A stretch of 64,000 bases of DNA from positions 29,046,424 through 29,110,423 of the forward strand of contig CM056376.1 of NCBI GenBank assembly GCA_029718625.1, given 5' to 3'. Of the stretch, positions 34,201 through 46,200 are shown piece after piece. Every line of letters starts with the position of its first letter. Positions within the stretch are counted from its first letter, which is position 1. The notes under the pieces are model-generated. The model was given only the letters and a program-made list of their open reading frames with translations. It ran no database searches and had not been told where the DNA came from. The position numbers and the translations under genes were made by a program. This stretch comes from Synaphobranchus kaupii (taxonomy: Eukaryota > Chordata > Actinopteri > Anguilliformes > Synaphobranchidae).

Positions 34201-37200
34201 GTTTGATACGTCAGACCCTTGCTGACTTAGAGCCATTTAGCCAACCATGTGTTTCCATACTGTTCCAGTGTAATTTACAGCTAAATCTAGTCCCACCCCC
34301 CAATTCCCATAGAGATCCATTCAAATGCAGACGTTATAGTATTGCTTGTAAGAGTACCAGAAAATAAGATATCAAGGGCTCTATCTTGGCGATCTTGGCG
34401 CTTGGCGTAAAAAAACGCATGGCGATATTCTAACCTAGGACCCCATGGTACTAGTTCCCTGTGTTTTCCTGTCTGTTTGTTATAGTTTATAATAATATTT
34501 AGAATAGAAGTGTAGTATAGCTGATTTACCCACAGCTTACTGTGAACTACAGTCAACGTTCATTACTAGGGATAGCTGCTACATTATGGGAAGGATGTGC
34601 TTTGTCTTGTCTGTTCTGTTGTGATCTTGATGACGTCTCTGTATGCACTTATTGTATGTCGCTTTGGATAAAAGCGTCTGCTAAATGAATGTAATGTAAT
34701 GTAAAGTCCATTTAGGGCGTGTCCAAGTCCACTTTTGCGATTTTAACGGCGTGTTTTTTTGGGCGCTAAGCACGGCGGAACGTCCAAATGGGCTGAACCT
34801 AGTCTCTTCATTAATTATAGGTGTGTCTTGGGCGTGACATGCAATAAACCAATCAAAATGTCATATCCCATTCCCTTTAAAAGCCTGCTTTTCCACCTTG
34901 GCGGATTGCTTATGATGGCGAAACAGACATGCTTGTGTGTGTTTAGTGCGATCAAGGAATAGGCTATATGGATCAATAGTAGCCTATGATCAATATTATT
35001 CGGGCTAACCATTATGAGTTCCCGGTAATTCCTGACAGTGCTGTTTACAAAATATATGCGGTTAAATTTCGTTAAAAGCACCTGCAACACCTGAGAATAA
35101 GCGACCAATTGCTTCAGTCTCACTTTAGAAAACGCCAAATTAGCGTGCTTGTTTAACAAATTTCGTTTGATTATGCAATGAAGTCATGTTCAAGCTTCAC
35201 CCGGAGTTCATTAGGCTACCTGCATTCTAATTTTGATTAATAACATAAATAACGTTATTTTGCCTTAATGATGACACTAAATACAATAAATCTGTCAGGT
35301 TGGCAACCCATAGGTTCAGCATATTTTCCCTTGTTTTATAATGTCCTGCTTATGGAAATGTGACCAACCTGTTTTACTGGTAGCGTAATACGATCCACTT
35401 TCCCAGGAAGACTGTGAAAAGTGCGATTTACAGCAGGGGAAACAGACCTGCTCTGTAAAGCGCACATGCAGATAATGGAATTAAAATGAATTGTAAATTA
35501 ATTGTGTAACGTGCTGCAAATTTCGTTTCTAATTAGACGCTTAGTTCTCTTTAAAATCTTTTGTTCAGTTATGGAATAACAGGTGAAATCAGCGGGGTTT
35601 TAATAAGCTGAGGGTATGGAAACCTTGTCACTGTAATTTAAAAAATATGAAGGACGAAGAATAGCTAAGGTTACAATTCAGTTAACATGATGACATTTAT
35701 CTCCGTTTTTTAACCATAGGCTATCGAAAAAAATTATGCACAGCGAATCCGCTGTAGCCTAGGCTATTTGAAAAACAATAAAAGCAATATTCACTGGACA
35801 AGGTTTTTAACTTTTTTCAGTCACAAACCATTCTATTTACTTACAGGCTGTATTCCTAAATAAACAGAGCTGTATTGTAATGACGTCTGAAGCGCATTTT
35901 CAGAACTCAAATGTCCGTCTATTGCAGTGCGCGAGTTTTCCATTGAATGAAAATTCACGCATTAGGTGTAAATGGCAATTCGCGCATTAGGCTTGATATA
36001 GGTGTTATCAGCTCCTTTTTAATGTATAGCCATTGTCCCGTACCATCACACATCGCCTGGATGTTGATGGAGTGGGCTGAGAGCAATGTAATGTGGCATC
36101 GTTTCCCTTCGCTGAGGGAAAGGTATGTGGACCTATGGAACTTTTTATTATTATGCATTTTTGATATAGCCTACACAATAATAATATTTCACATTGTGAT
36201 CTAGATATTTTAGTCATGCTTGTGCGCGCCCCTGTGTGTATCAGACAGGAAGCTACGCGCGTTGTCCACACGCCTATGTAGACGCACTTATATGCGCCGT
36301 TAAAATAACATGTAAACAACTGCGACGTGACTTTAGATCAGGTTTGTGGTGGTTCTAGTGCAAGCGCTTTCTGCTGGCTCAAGATAGCAATACGCCAAAA
36401 ATAATATTTCGTATATGGGTATATGGGTTTGAGAGTTGGCTGCCTTACGGTTCATCTCCCCAGTTGTCGTTTTATTTAATCAAATTTTAATTACTGAAGC
36501 ACAGCGTAGTCCTTGTCTCTACATTCCCCTGAATCCTCGCCCAGCCTTTCCTCATTCGACCTCTCGGTTGCATTTCTGTGAGGTATGAACCGCACTGAGG
36601 ACTCTTTTGTCAGAACGGGGTGTGCTGAGTCATGTGACGTTGCTTCACCGGTGGTGACGGTTTCGCGAGAATAAGGCATGTTTGTTCCTTCTCCAACCAT
36701 AGAAAGCAGCTCCTGGATTGACATTCGAGCAGGCAGACAACAGTGAGAAGAGCCAGCCCTTTACCTTGTTGACTGCGATGTAGGCGAGGTAATGAGCGTT
36801 GGGGTCCCTGTCTAGTGAAGGGGGCAGGACCACCATCTTCTGAACGGGCGCGTTGTGGGTGGGGCCAAGGAGCGTTTTTCTGCACATAAAAACCAAGGAC
36901 ATTATGAAAGCACAACAGGAAACTGTACCTCCACTGAAAAACACCATTCTACAGCTTCATTGCGCATAGCCTCAAGCAATATACAAAAACAATGTCATCT
37001 GAAATATGTTTAATATTATATAATAATATTTTATATAATATAAAAAGGGTGCCAGCAGCCCATACCACCATGCAATCTGCGCCTGCTGAATGGCTGAAGC
37101 TAAGCAGGTGTGGGCTTGGTTAATACTTGGATGGGAAAACTAAGTTGCTGCTGGAAGTGGTGTTGGTGGGCCAGTAGGGGGCAGTCTTCCCTCTGGTAAA

Positions 37201-40200
37201 ATAAACCCCAATGCCCCAGTGCAGTGATGGGGACACTGTGCTGTAAGAGATGCCGTCTTTTGGATGAGACGCTAAACCGAGGTCCTGACTCACTGTGGTC
37301 ATTAAAGATCCCATGACACTTATTGTAAAGAGTAGGGGTTTCCCCAGTGTCCTGGCTAAACTCCCAACCCAGGCTCTTTCAATCTGCCACCTAATCATCC
37401 CCCAGTTTAATTGGCTCAAAACTTCTTCTCTCCTTCTCCACCTCAGCTGATGTGTGGTGAGCATTCTGGTGCAAAATGGCTGCCGTTGCATCACCCAGGT
37501 GGGTGCTACACATTGGTGGTGGTTGAGGCGAGTTTCCCCCTCATCATTGTAAAGCGCTTTGAGTATCGAGAAAGGCGCTATATAAAAATGCCAGGTATTA
37601 TTATTATTATTATTATTAATGGAGGGATCGGTCCTGTCAATCAAAACACAGGACAGTGAAAATTTGAGCATTATTATTATATTGTCATCGTCCAATATGT
37701 TTTCCAACTATCTTTAAAGTGTTGCTTGCTTATTCATTAAAAAATAAATACATAAATAAATAAAAAAATTTAAAAAACAATTCCAGACCTTCTGGGTGGT
37801 ATATTCAGCTGAAACAGCAGGTGTACAATCAAAATTTTAAACGTAAAATAATGTGTGACACCCCCAGCCTTATTGATACCTGTGTAACTACAGCAACTGC
37901 ATGCAGGTTACACAGCTGGAAGTACAATGTAACACTATGTGCACACACAGTATTTACACTGTTACCACTGCTGTAAGTACACAGTAACTGCACGGCAGTA
38001 GGAGTGCACAGCGGGACTGGTACCTGCACATCTTGGTGCTGTTGAAGAGCTTCATCTTGTAGTTGGTGGCGGTGGTGAGCAGGAACTGCTCGGACGTGAG
38101 GGGCGGGTACCACGCCATGCAGGTGGGCGTGGCGCTCTGCTCCACCCGCACGGAGCTCTGTATCCGGAGCTCCTCCTCCCCGCTGTTCTTCAGGTCGTAC
38201 TCCACCTGGACGGAACGCGCGCGGTTAAACGCGTATTAAAAAGGAGCAATTCTGTTCCCATATAAATACTGGCGAAAATGTAGTATTTTTCCTTTATTTA
38301 TTTATAAATACAGGGGAGGTTGACTGAGCACACATGTTCTTTTACAGTAACACTTTGTTCACGTGCCCCCCCTCCCCCCAATTTGCCTAACCTGCATGTC
38401 TTTGGACTGTGGGAAGAAACCGGAGTACCCGGAGGAAACCCATGCAGGTGGGGGGAGAACATGCAAACTCCACAGATAAAGGCCAAAGATTCAAACTCAG
38501 GACCTTCTTGCTGTGAGGCGACAGTGCTATCCACTGCACCACCGTGCCGCCCTTTAAAATGGTCAGGCAGCAGTCTACAGGACTTTGAACTGGTGCCTAA
38601 CAGTATTTTGAATAATAATGAGGAGTTGAGCCCTGTCTGAGTGAAACGCACATGTGTGTCTCCTGGCGTGTGGTTCAAGGGAAAGGATGTGGATGTGTTC
38701 CCTCACCAGCCGTCGGTCCATGCCCAGGGTGAGCAGCATGGTCTGGGTGCTCCCTGGGTACTCTCCAAACAGGAGGTCCTGGATGGGCTCGTAGTGGTAA
38801 CGGTGTCTCCACTGGTAGTCCCAAACCAGTTTCCCATCCTTGGAGCAGAGCTGGTACAGAGTCACGGCCTTCCCTGTGTCCTGGACACAGCCAGGAAAGA
38901 ACAAACATTAAGAAAGGTAATGGGACATCCACAGGATTTTGTCTGACATTGATAAGTGCACTTTAGTAAGATGTGTACGTGTTGAGAGATCTACAAACTG
39001 AGAGGTTTGACCTGTATTTGCAGTGTTGTGTATCGAGGGCAGTGCTCTGTGTTTCTCGGGGAGAAACAAGCATGATTGATTAACGAGCGTGAGCGCGAGA
39101 TGTAATGGAGTGTGACAGCGTTCCGGGGGTGCTCAAGCCTGTTTTGGGGTTTCCACTTACTGCTGTGGCCAGATAGTGAGAGTTCCGGGAGAAGGCGATG
39201 TGGGTGATGCCGTCGTGGGCGCACCTGAAGTGTTCCTCTGGCTTGTTCTGCAGGTCTATAGCGTCCAGTATGTAAACCGTCCCACAGGTGAACCCAGCAG
39301 CCAGATAAAAGCCTGCAGAAGCACAGGGTGCAATTCAGAGCCGCGTCCATCTGTGGGTGTCAATGCAGGGCGCTAAAAATGCTCCTCACTATTCCTGCAC
39401 ATTTACAGCAACAGTGTAAAAACTAACTCTGACGCAGAGTGCATATTACACATATTACAATTCTTTTCTGTCCCCTGTAGGGGACATGAGTCTTAATCTC
39501 TGGTCTTAATCTCAAGAACCAATCTTAATCTCTTAATCTCCAATGCTGAAACCTACACTGCAAGTGGCATTCCATACAAATAAAACAATTACTGTTTTAA
39601 AAGATATTTTCACTGCAACATGTTTTTCAGATGTAGAAGTTTGGGGGTCGTACACGAGGCTTGGCGCTGGCGCTAACGCTAACGCGGCTACCTTTGGGGT
39701 CATACGTGACGCCTGGCGCTAACGCTAACATGGCTATCTTTGGGGTCGTACGCAAGGCCTGGCGCTAACACTAACATGGCTATCTTTGGGAGCTAACGCT
39801 AACGTGGTCACCTTTGGGGTCTAAGTGAGGCCTGGCGCTAATGCTAACACGGCTACCTTTGGGGTCATACGCGAGGCCTCGCTCTAATGCTAACGTAGCT
39901 CCCTTTGGGGTCGTGTGTGAGGCTTGGAGCTAATGCTAACGTGGTTACCTTTGGGGTCTAAGTGAGGCCTGGCACTAATGCTAACGTGGTTACCTTTGGG
40001 GTCGTACGTGAGGCTTGGAGCTAATGCTAACGTGGTTACCTTTGGGGTCTAAGTGAGGCCTGGCACTAATGCTAACGTGGTTACCTTTGGGGTCTAAGTG
40101 AGGCCTGGCACTAATGCTAACGTGGTTACCTTTGGGGTCTAAGTGAGGCCTGGCACTAATGCTAACGTGGTTACCTTTGGGGTCGTACGCGAGGCACTGG

Positions 40201-43200
40201 ATCTGCCTCTCCCTGTGGAACACCCGGCTGCACACTGGGCCTTTGCTCACGTAGTCCCAGGCCCTGAGGATGCCGCAGTGGCTGCCCATGGAGACGATGG
40301 GCAGGGTGGGGTGGCAGGCCACTGCGTGCAGGGCCACTGACTGCTCCTTAAGCAACCTCTGGAGCTCCCCCACCTTTGTGTTCACATGGACCACACTGGC
40401 GCTCGCCGTGGAAAGCACAAAGTTCCTACGGGAGAGAAAGCAGAGAGGAAGTGTAAAACGAATCCCTGGTCATTTATGGATGAAGCTTTCCGATTGGTTA
40501 ATAATAGCGTTTCTACACTGATTTGATGAGAGCTTCAGGGCTGAAAGTCCCAAGGAAGACAGTGTGATGAAAAAAGTTCTGGGAATATCTGAAAAAAGGA
40601 GGTATGAAACAATATTGCATAGGACTGTATTATACTGTATAAAAGCAAGTCACATTCATGGTTCCTTGTTGCAAAGCAGGTTGCTTATTCCCGCAACAAC
40701 TATCAGGGGATTGAACATGCAGCTGAACGTGACCTGATATAGTCTGATGTTTGCTGTTTAAATGGTTTTAACCTGATTTTAATCAGTGCATATTCATCCA
40801 GGTATAATTCCCTGTGTTGAACACTGAGTTGAAGGAAAATTTTATGCTATAATTTAATGGACAATAAAGCATTCTGTTGTGTTCTGTTCTGTTCTATCAT
40901 GCTGTTCTTTCCCTGGAGAAAAGGCAAAAGGTGTGTATGGACCCTGTGCCTTTAAGTATACCTGATGTGGTAGCAAACATCCAAACTTCAGAGGCAACGT
41001 GAAATGCTTCCGGAAATAAAACACCACTGATATGTGTTAGATGTTGATCTGACAGCCAATCAGCCTCAAGGCCTCGAAGCTTCCACGTGACGGGACAAAA
41101 ACACATCATATGATTACATGGAAGCTGTATGCCCTTGCTGCTGATTGGCTGTCTTACGATGACCATTATTGCGCTCAAGAAAATATTGAATAATTATGGA
41201 ACGAGTATGTGGTCCAGCCGCCCGCACCTGTACTGCTGCTTACCGTATAAGAGATGGCTTAGCATCTTTGAGGAGGCTGTCCAGGTATCCAATCTTACAG
41301 TTGGTCTCTTTGGAGAAGGATATGGAGGTGATGGAGTCCAAGTCAAACTTGTCGTACCACTTGATCAGCTTGAAATGCTCGTCGTAGAAGGTCACGTGAC
41401 CCTTGGCGTTGCCCGTCACAACAAAACTGAAACATTGCAAAGCCAGGCATGAAACTAGGGATGTAGCAAAAACAAAAAAACAGCGAGTATTTACAGAGTC
41501 AGTCAACATTACCGGCACATTTAGAGTCAGTCAACATTACCAGCACATTTAGAGAGTCAGTCATCATTACCAACACATTTAGAGAGTCAGTCAACATTAC
41601 TAACACGTTTAGAGAGTCAGTCAACATTACTAACACGTTTAGAGAGTCAGTCACCATTACCAACACATTTAGAGTCAGTCACCATTACCAGCACATTTAG
41701 AGAGTCAGTCATCATTACCAACACATTTAGAGAGTCAGTCACCATTACCAATACATTTAGAGAGTCAGTCACTATTACCAACACATTTAGAGAGTCAGTC
41801 AACATTACTAACACGTTTAGAGAGTCAGTCAACATTACTAACACGTTTAGAGAGTCAGTCACCATTACCAACACATTTAGAGTCAGTCAACATTACCAGC
41901 ACATTTAGAGAGTCAGTCATCATTACCAACACATTTAGAGAGTCAGTAATCATTACCAACACATTTAGAGAGTCAGTCACCATTACCCACACATTTAGAG
42001 ATTCAGTCACCATTACCAACACATTTAGAGTCAGTCATCATTACCAACACATTTAGAGAGTCAGTCACCATTGCCAACACATTTAGAGAGTCATTCACTA
42101 TTACCAACACATTTAGAGAGTCAGTCAACATTACCAACACATTTAGAGAGTCAGTCACCATTACCAACACATTTAGAGAGTCATTCACTATTACCAAAAC
42201 ATTTAGAGAGTCAGTCACTATTACCAACACATTTAGAGAGTCAGTCAACATTACCAACACATTTAGAAAGTCAGTCAACATTACCAGCACATTTAGAGTC
42301 AGTCATCATTACCAACACATTTAGAGTCAGTCACCATTACCAACACATTTAGAGTCAGTCAACATTACCAACACACTTAGAGAGTCAGTCATCATTACCA
42401 ACACATTTATAGAGTCAGTCACCATTACCAACACACTTAGAGAGTCAGTCACTATTACCAACACATTTAGAAAGTCAGTCAACATTACCAGCACATTTAG
42501 AGTCAGTCACCATTACCAACACATTTAGAGAGTCAGTCAACATTACCAACACATTTAGAGAGTCAGTCAACATTACCAGCACATTTAGAGTCAGTCATCA
42601 TTACCAACACACTTAGAGAGTCAGTCACCATTACCAACACATTTAGAGAGTCAGTCAACATTACTAACACATTTAGAGTCAGTCAACATTACCAGCACAT
42701 TTAGAGTCAGTCACCATTACCAACACATTTAGAGAGTCAGTCAACATTACTAACACATTTAGAGAGTCAGTCAACATTACCAACACATTTAGAAAGTCAG
42801 TCAACATTACCAGCACATTTAGAGTCAGTCATCATTACCAACACACTTAGAGAGTCAGTCACCATTACCAACACATTTAGAGAGTCAGTCAACATTACCA
42901 GCACATTTAGAGTCAGTCATCATTACCAACACACTTAGAGAGTCAGTCACCATTACCAACACATTTAGAGAGTCAGTCACTATTACCAACACATTTAGAG
43001 AGTCAGTCAACATTACTAACCCATTTAGAGTCAGTCAACATTACTAACACATTTAGAGAGTCAGTCAACATTACCAACACATTTAGAGAGTCAGTCAACA
43101 TTACCAGCACATTTAGAGAGTCAGTCATCATTACCAAAACATTTAGAGTCAGTCACCATTACCCACACATTTAGAGATTCAGTCACCATTACCAACACAT

Positions 43201-46200
43201 TTAGAGAGTCAGTCAACATTACCAACACATTTAGAGAGTCAGTCAAGATTACCAGCACATTTAGAGAGTCAGTCATCATTACCAACACATTTAAAGAGTC
43301 AGTAATCATTACCAGCACATTTATAGAGTCAGACAAGTCATACGTACCTGTCAGTCCAGGTAAGCACAGTAATACAAATCTCAGTGACGTGCGTACCTGT
43401 CGGTCCGGGTGAGCACAGTAATACAGATCTCAGTGACGTACGTACCTGTCGGTCCAGGTAGGCACAGTAATACAGATCTCAGTGACGTACGTACCTGTCG
43501 GTCCAGGTAAGCACAGTAATACAGATCTCAGTGATGTACTTACCTGTCGGTCCGGGTAAGCACAGTAATACAGATCTCAGTGACGTACGTACCTGTCGGT
43601 CCAGGTAAGCACAGTAATACAGATCTCAGTGACGTACGTACCTGTCGGTCCAGGTAAGCACAGTAATACAGATCTCAGTGACGTACGTACCTGTCGGTCC
43701 GGGTGAGCACAGTGATGCCGTGTTTCTGGAGCGGGATGAGTTTTAGCGCTCTCCTCTGGACGATTATCTGCGACGAGTTCTCCTGCAAGACGTCCCACAC
43801 CACGGCGTTCCCCAACGACGTGCCTGAAAAGGCCTGCAACCCCTCAGTGCTGAAGATGGACTGGCTGAGAGAGCCCACCTTCCGATTGAAACTCTGTCAG
43901 AGGTCAGAGGTCAGGTCAAGAGAATGCCACAACCACCACCAATTCCATACAGGTAGTGAATAAAAATAATGCAATGCAGGTTGTAGAGCCATCATCCTTC
44001 TCTGATCAATTGCCTGTTCCTGCTCACCAAGTTCAAACTACATTTTTTTTATGCATGGCCCAGTGCATACTGGGATTGTACACACTTACTTAGAGCGAGC
44101 CTCTGCCTGGCGTATACATGTTGTCGCTCGTTTACCCTCGTTCACCCAGGTCTTTCCATTTACAGGTGTGTGTCCATGTGATTATGTACATGTGATTCAC
44201 TAGAACTACTAAACGGTAATATTTATAATCCCAGAGTGACAGTATGTGGAAATGACTGAGGCATGTCAGCTCATTTGTGACCTACCTTTTCTGAAAGCTT
44301 TGGGGTGTAATAATCCAGCTCCCCTTTGTCCTGCAGTAAATCATAGAGAATGTAACTGCCACAGGTCTTAGCATCAAGGTTAAAACCATATAATAATAAT
44401 ACGCACATGCCCCGATGCCACTTACCCAAGTGTAAAATACAATCTGGCTCTCGCTGTTACTGACGATCTGGCTGATGTCATACGGGTGAAAAATGATGTG
44501 ATTCTGAAACAAAGAGGCACACAGTGCACACACATGTTTCATAGGCTATACTTTATTATGGACTGCAGTGTAACACAATTTTAGAGAGAGGATATTCCAT
44601 ATCCATATGCTTACACTAATATTATAAAACACAGGATATATATAAAAATGCAGGATATTTCCCTCAAAGCATTTGAATTCAAAAGAGTATGTGAGTTACC
44701 TGGCAACCATATTCTGGTTGTAGTTCTGTAACGCAGACCGGACCCTCCGCCTCACTGGTCCAATCCCAAATGCAGACTCTCTGCAGTAAAACCATAGAAA
44801 TCTAGCTGATTCTACATTTTCTATTTAGGCATTTAGCCGGCTTACACAGCTTTCATTTTTACACAGTACCTCATACAGCTGGATATTTACTGAAGCAATT
44901 TTAGGTTTAAGTACCTTGCGCAAGGGTACAACAATAGCCTTGTGGCCGCCTCGCATTTGCGCATAATTGTGTGAGTAAAGAAGGCTCGTCTGAAGGATTT
45001 AATCTTAGGACAACATCCATCTCTGGTTCATAGTTTTTCAAAGGTTATCGTTCTCCTTTTCTTTATCATCTATCAAAAAATGAGAAAAATTAGGGCCATG
45101 TCCCATCCCGTGATGGAGACAGGCACCAGTATCGCGCAGAGGTTGGGGAATTGTGCTAAGCTGAAAGGTTGCAGGTTCATTTCTCATGTGTGCTACTGCC
45201 AGTGAATGGACTCACCCTGGTGGTATACCTTGTCCATGGGCTTTTAGTTAAAAGGTTAAGCGGCATTTTTTAAGTGATGTAATAAAAATGCAAGCAGAGG
45301 AGACTCTCAGTAGAAATGGCCGATGCCTGGATGGTTCTGTGTGTTTTTTTTTCTCCTGGCACACACCTGGATTTCTGCAGCTCCAACGGTCACCAGGTAC
45401 TTTGCATCCTGGGATAAAGCCATCGCTGAAACGCCCCCTTCAGGATGGCAGTCAAACAGCGTTTGCACAGGAAACCTGAAGCAAACAAGCCCGTCTGTCT
45501 GAACTGAGTCAATTACACCAAATAACTCTCCATAACACAACAAGCCCGTCTGTCTGAACTGAGTCAATTACACCAAATAACTCTCCATAACACAACAAGC
45601 CCATCTGTCTGAACTGAGTCAATTACACCAAATAAGTCTCCATAATAAATTTAATGTGTAATCCTCATGTATTTCCCCTAACAGTCTTAACTAGTTTACA
45701 GTCGATCCTAGGTTTTTACCTCCCACCTCTAGGGTTACTGTTGCTCTTAACCCTGATTTCTACACTTGTCTTCTCATTGTAAGTCACTCTGGATAAGAGT
45801 GTCTGCCAAATGTAATGTAACCGTTTAAGATAGAACACAACCACTTCTGGCACAGTATATAATAAGAAAAAAAATCTAAATTCATTGCTTACTGCTGTTT
45901 AATGTTTCCATTTCATTTCACTAAAAAAAAGTAATGAACACTTAATTTTAGCAAAAATTGAAATCACTGATCTCTAAGTCATATTTTTATTATACGCCTC
46001 TTTGGATAAGATGAATGTAAATGTGATTGGACTTTATCGCTGTGAGATGAGATGGCGGATGTGTTTTACCCTGAATGGGTCTCCCATATGAGCACCAGAC
46101 TCTCAGGTCCGATATCTGCTGTTACCAGCCAGCGTCTGTCCTCACTCGCACACAGACAGGATATGGGGTTATAGTGTCCCTGGAGAAAACGGTTCAGTCA

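Noticed and set aside
37051..37170. 5S rRNA gene
   Set aside because: Only scattered 5S words match, and the sequence runs on into a SINE body and a LINE-like tail.
37120..37707. A 195-residue minus-strand open frame
   Set aside because: It is the translation of the antisense of the SINE3-type element, with an asparagine run from the ATT tail.
41494..43340. CRISPR-like array of about 30-bp repeats
   Set aside because: Units are contiguous with no unique spacers, and the DNA is vertebrate. It is a minisatellite.
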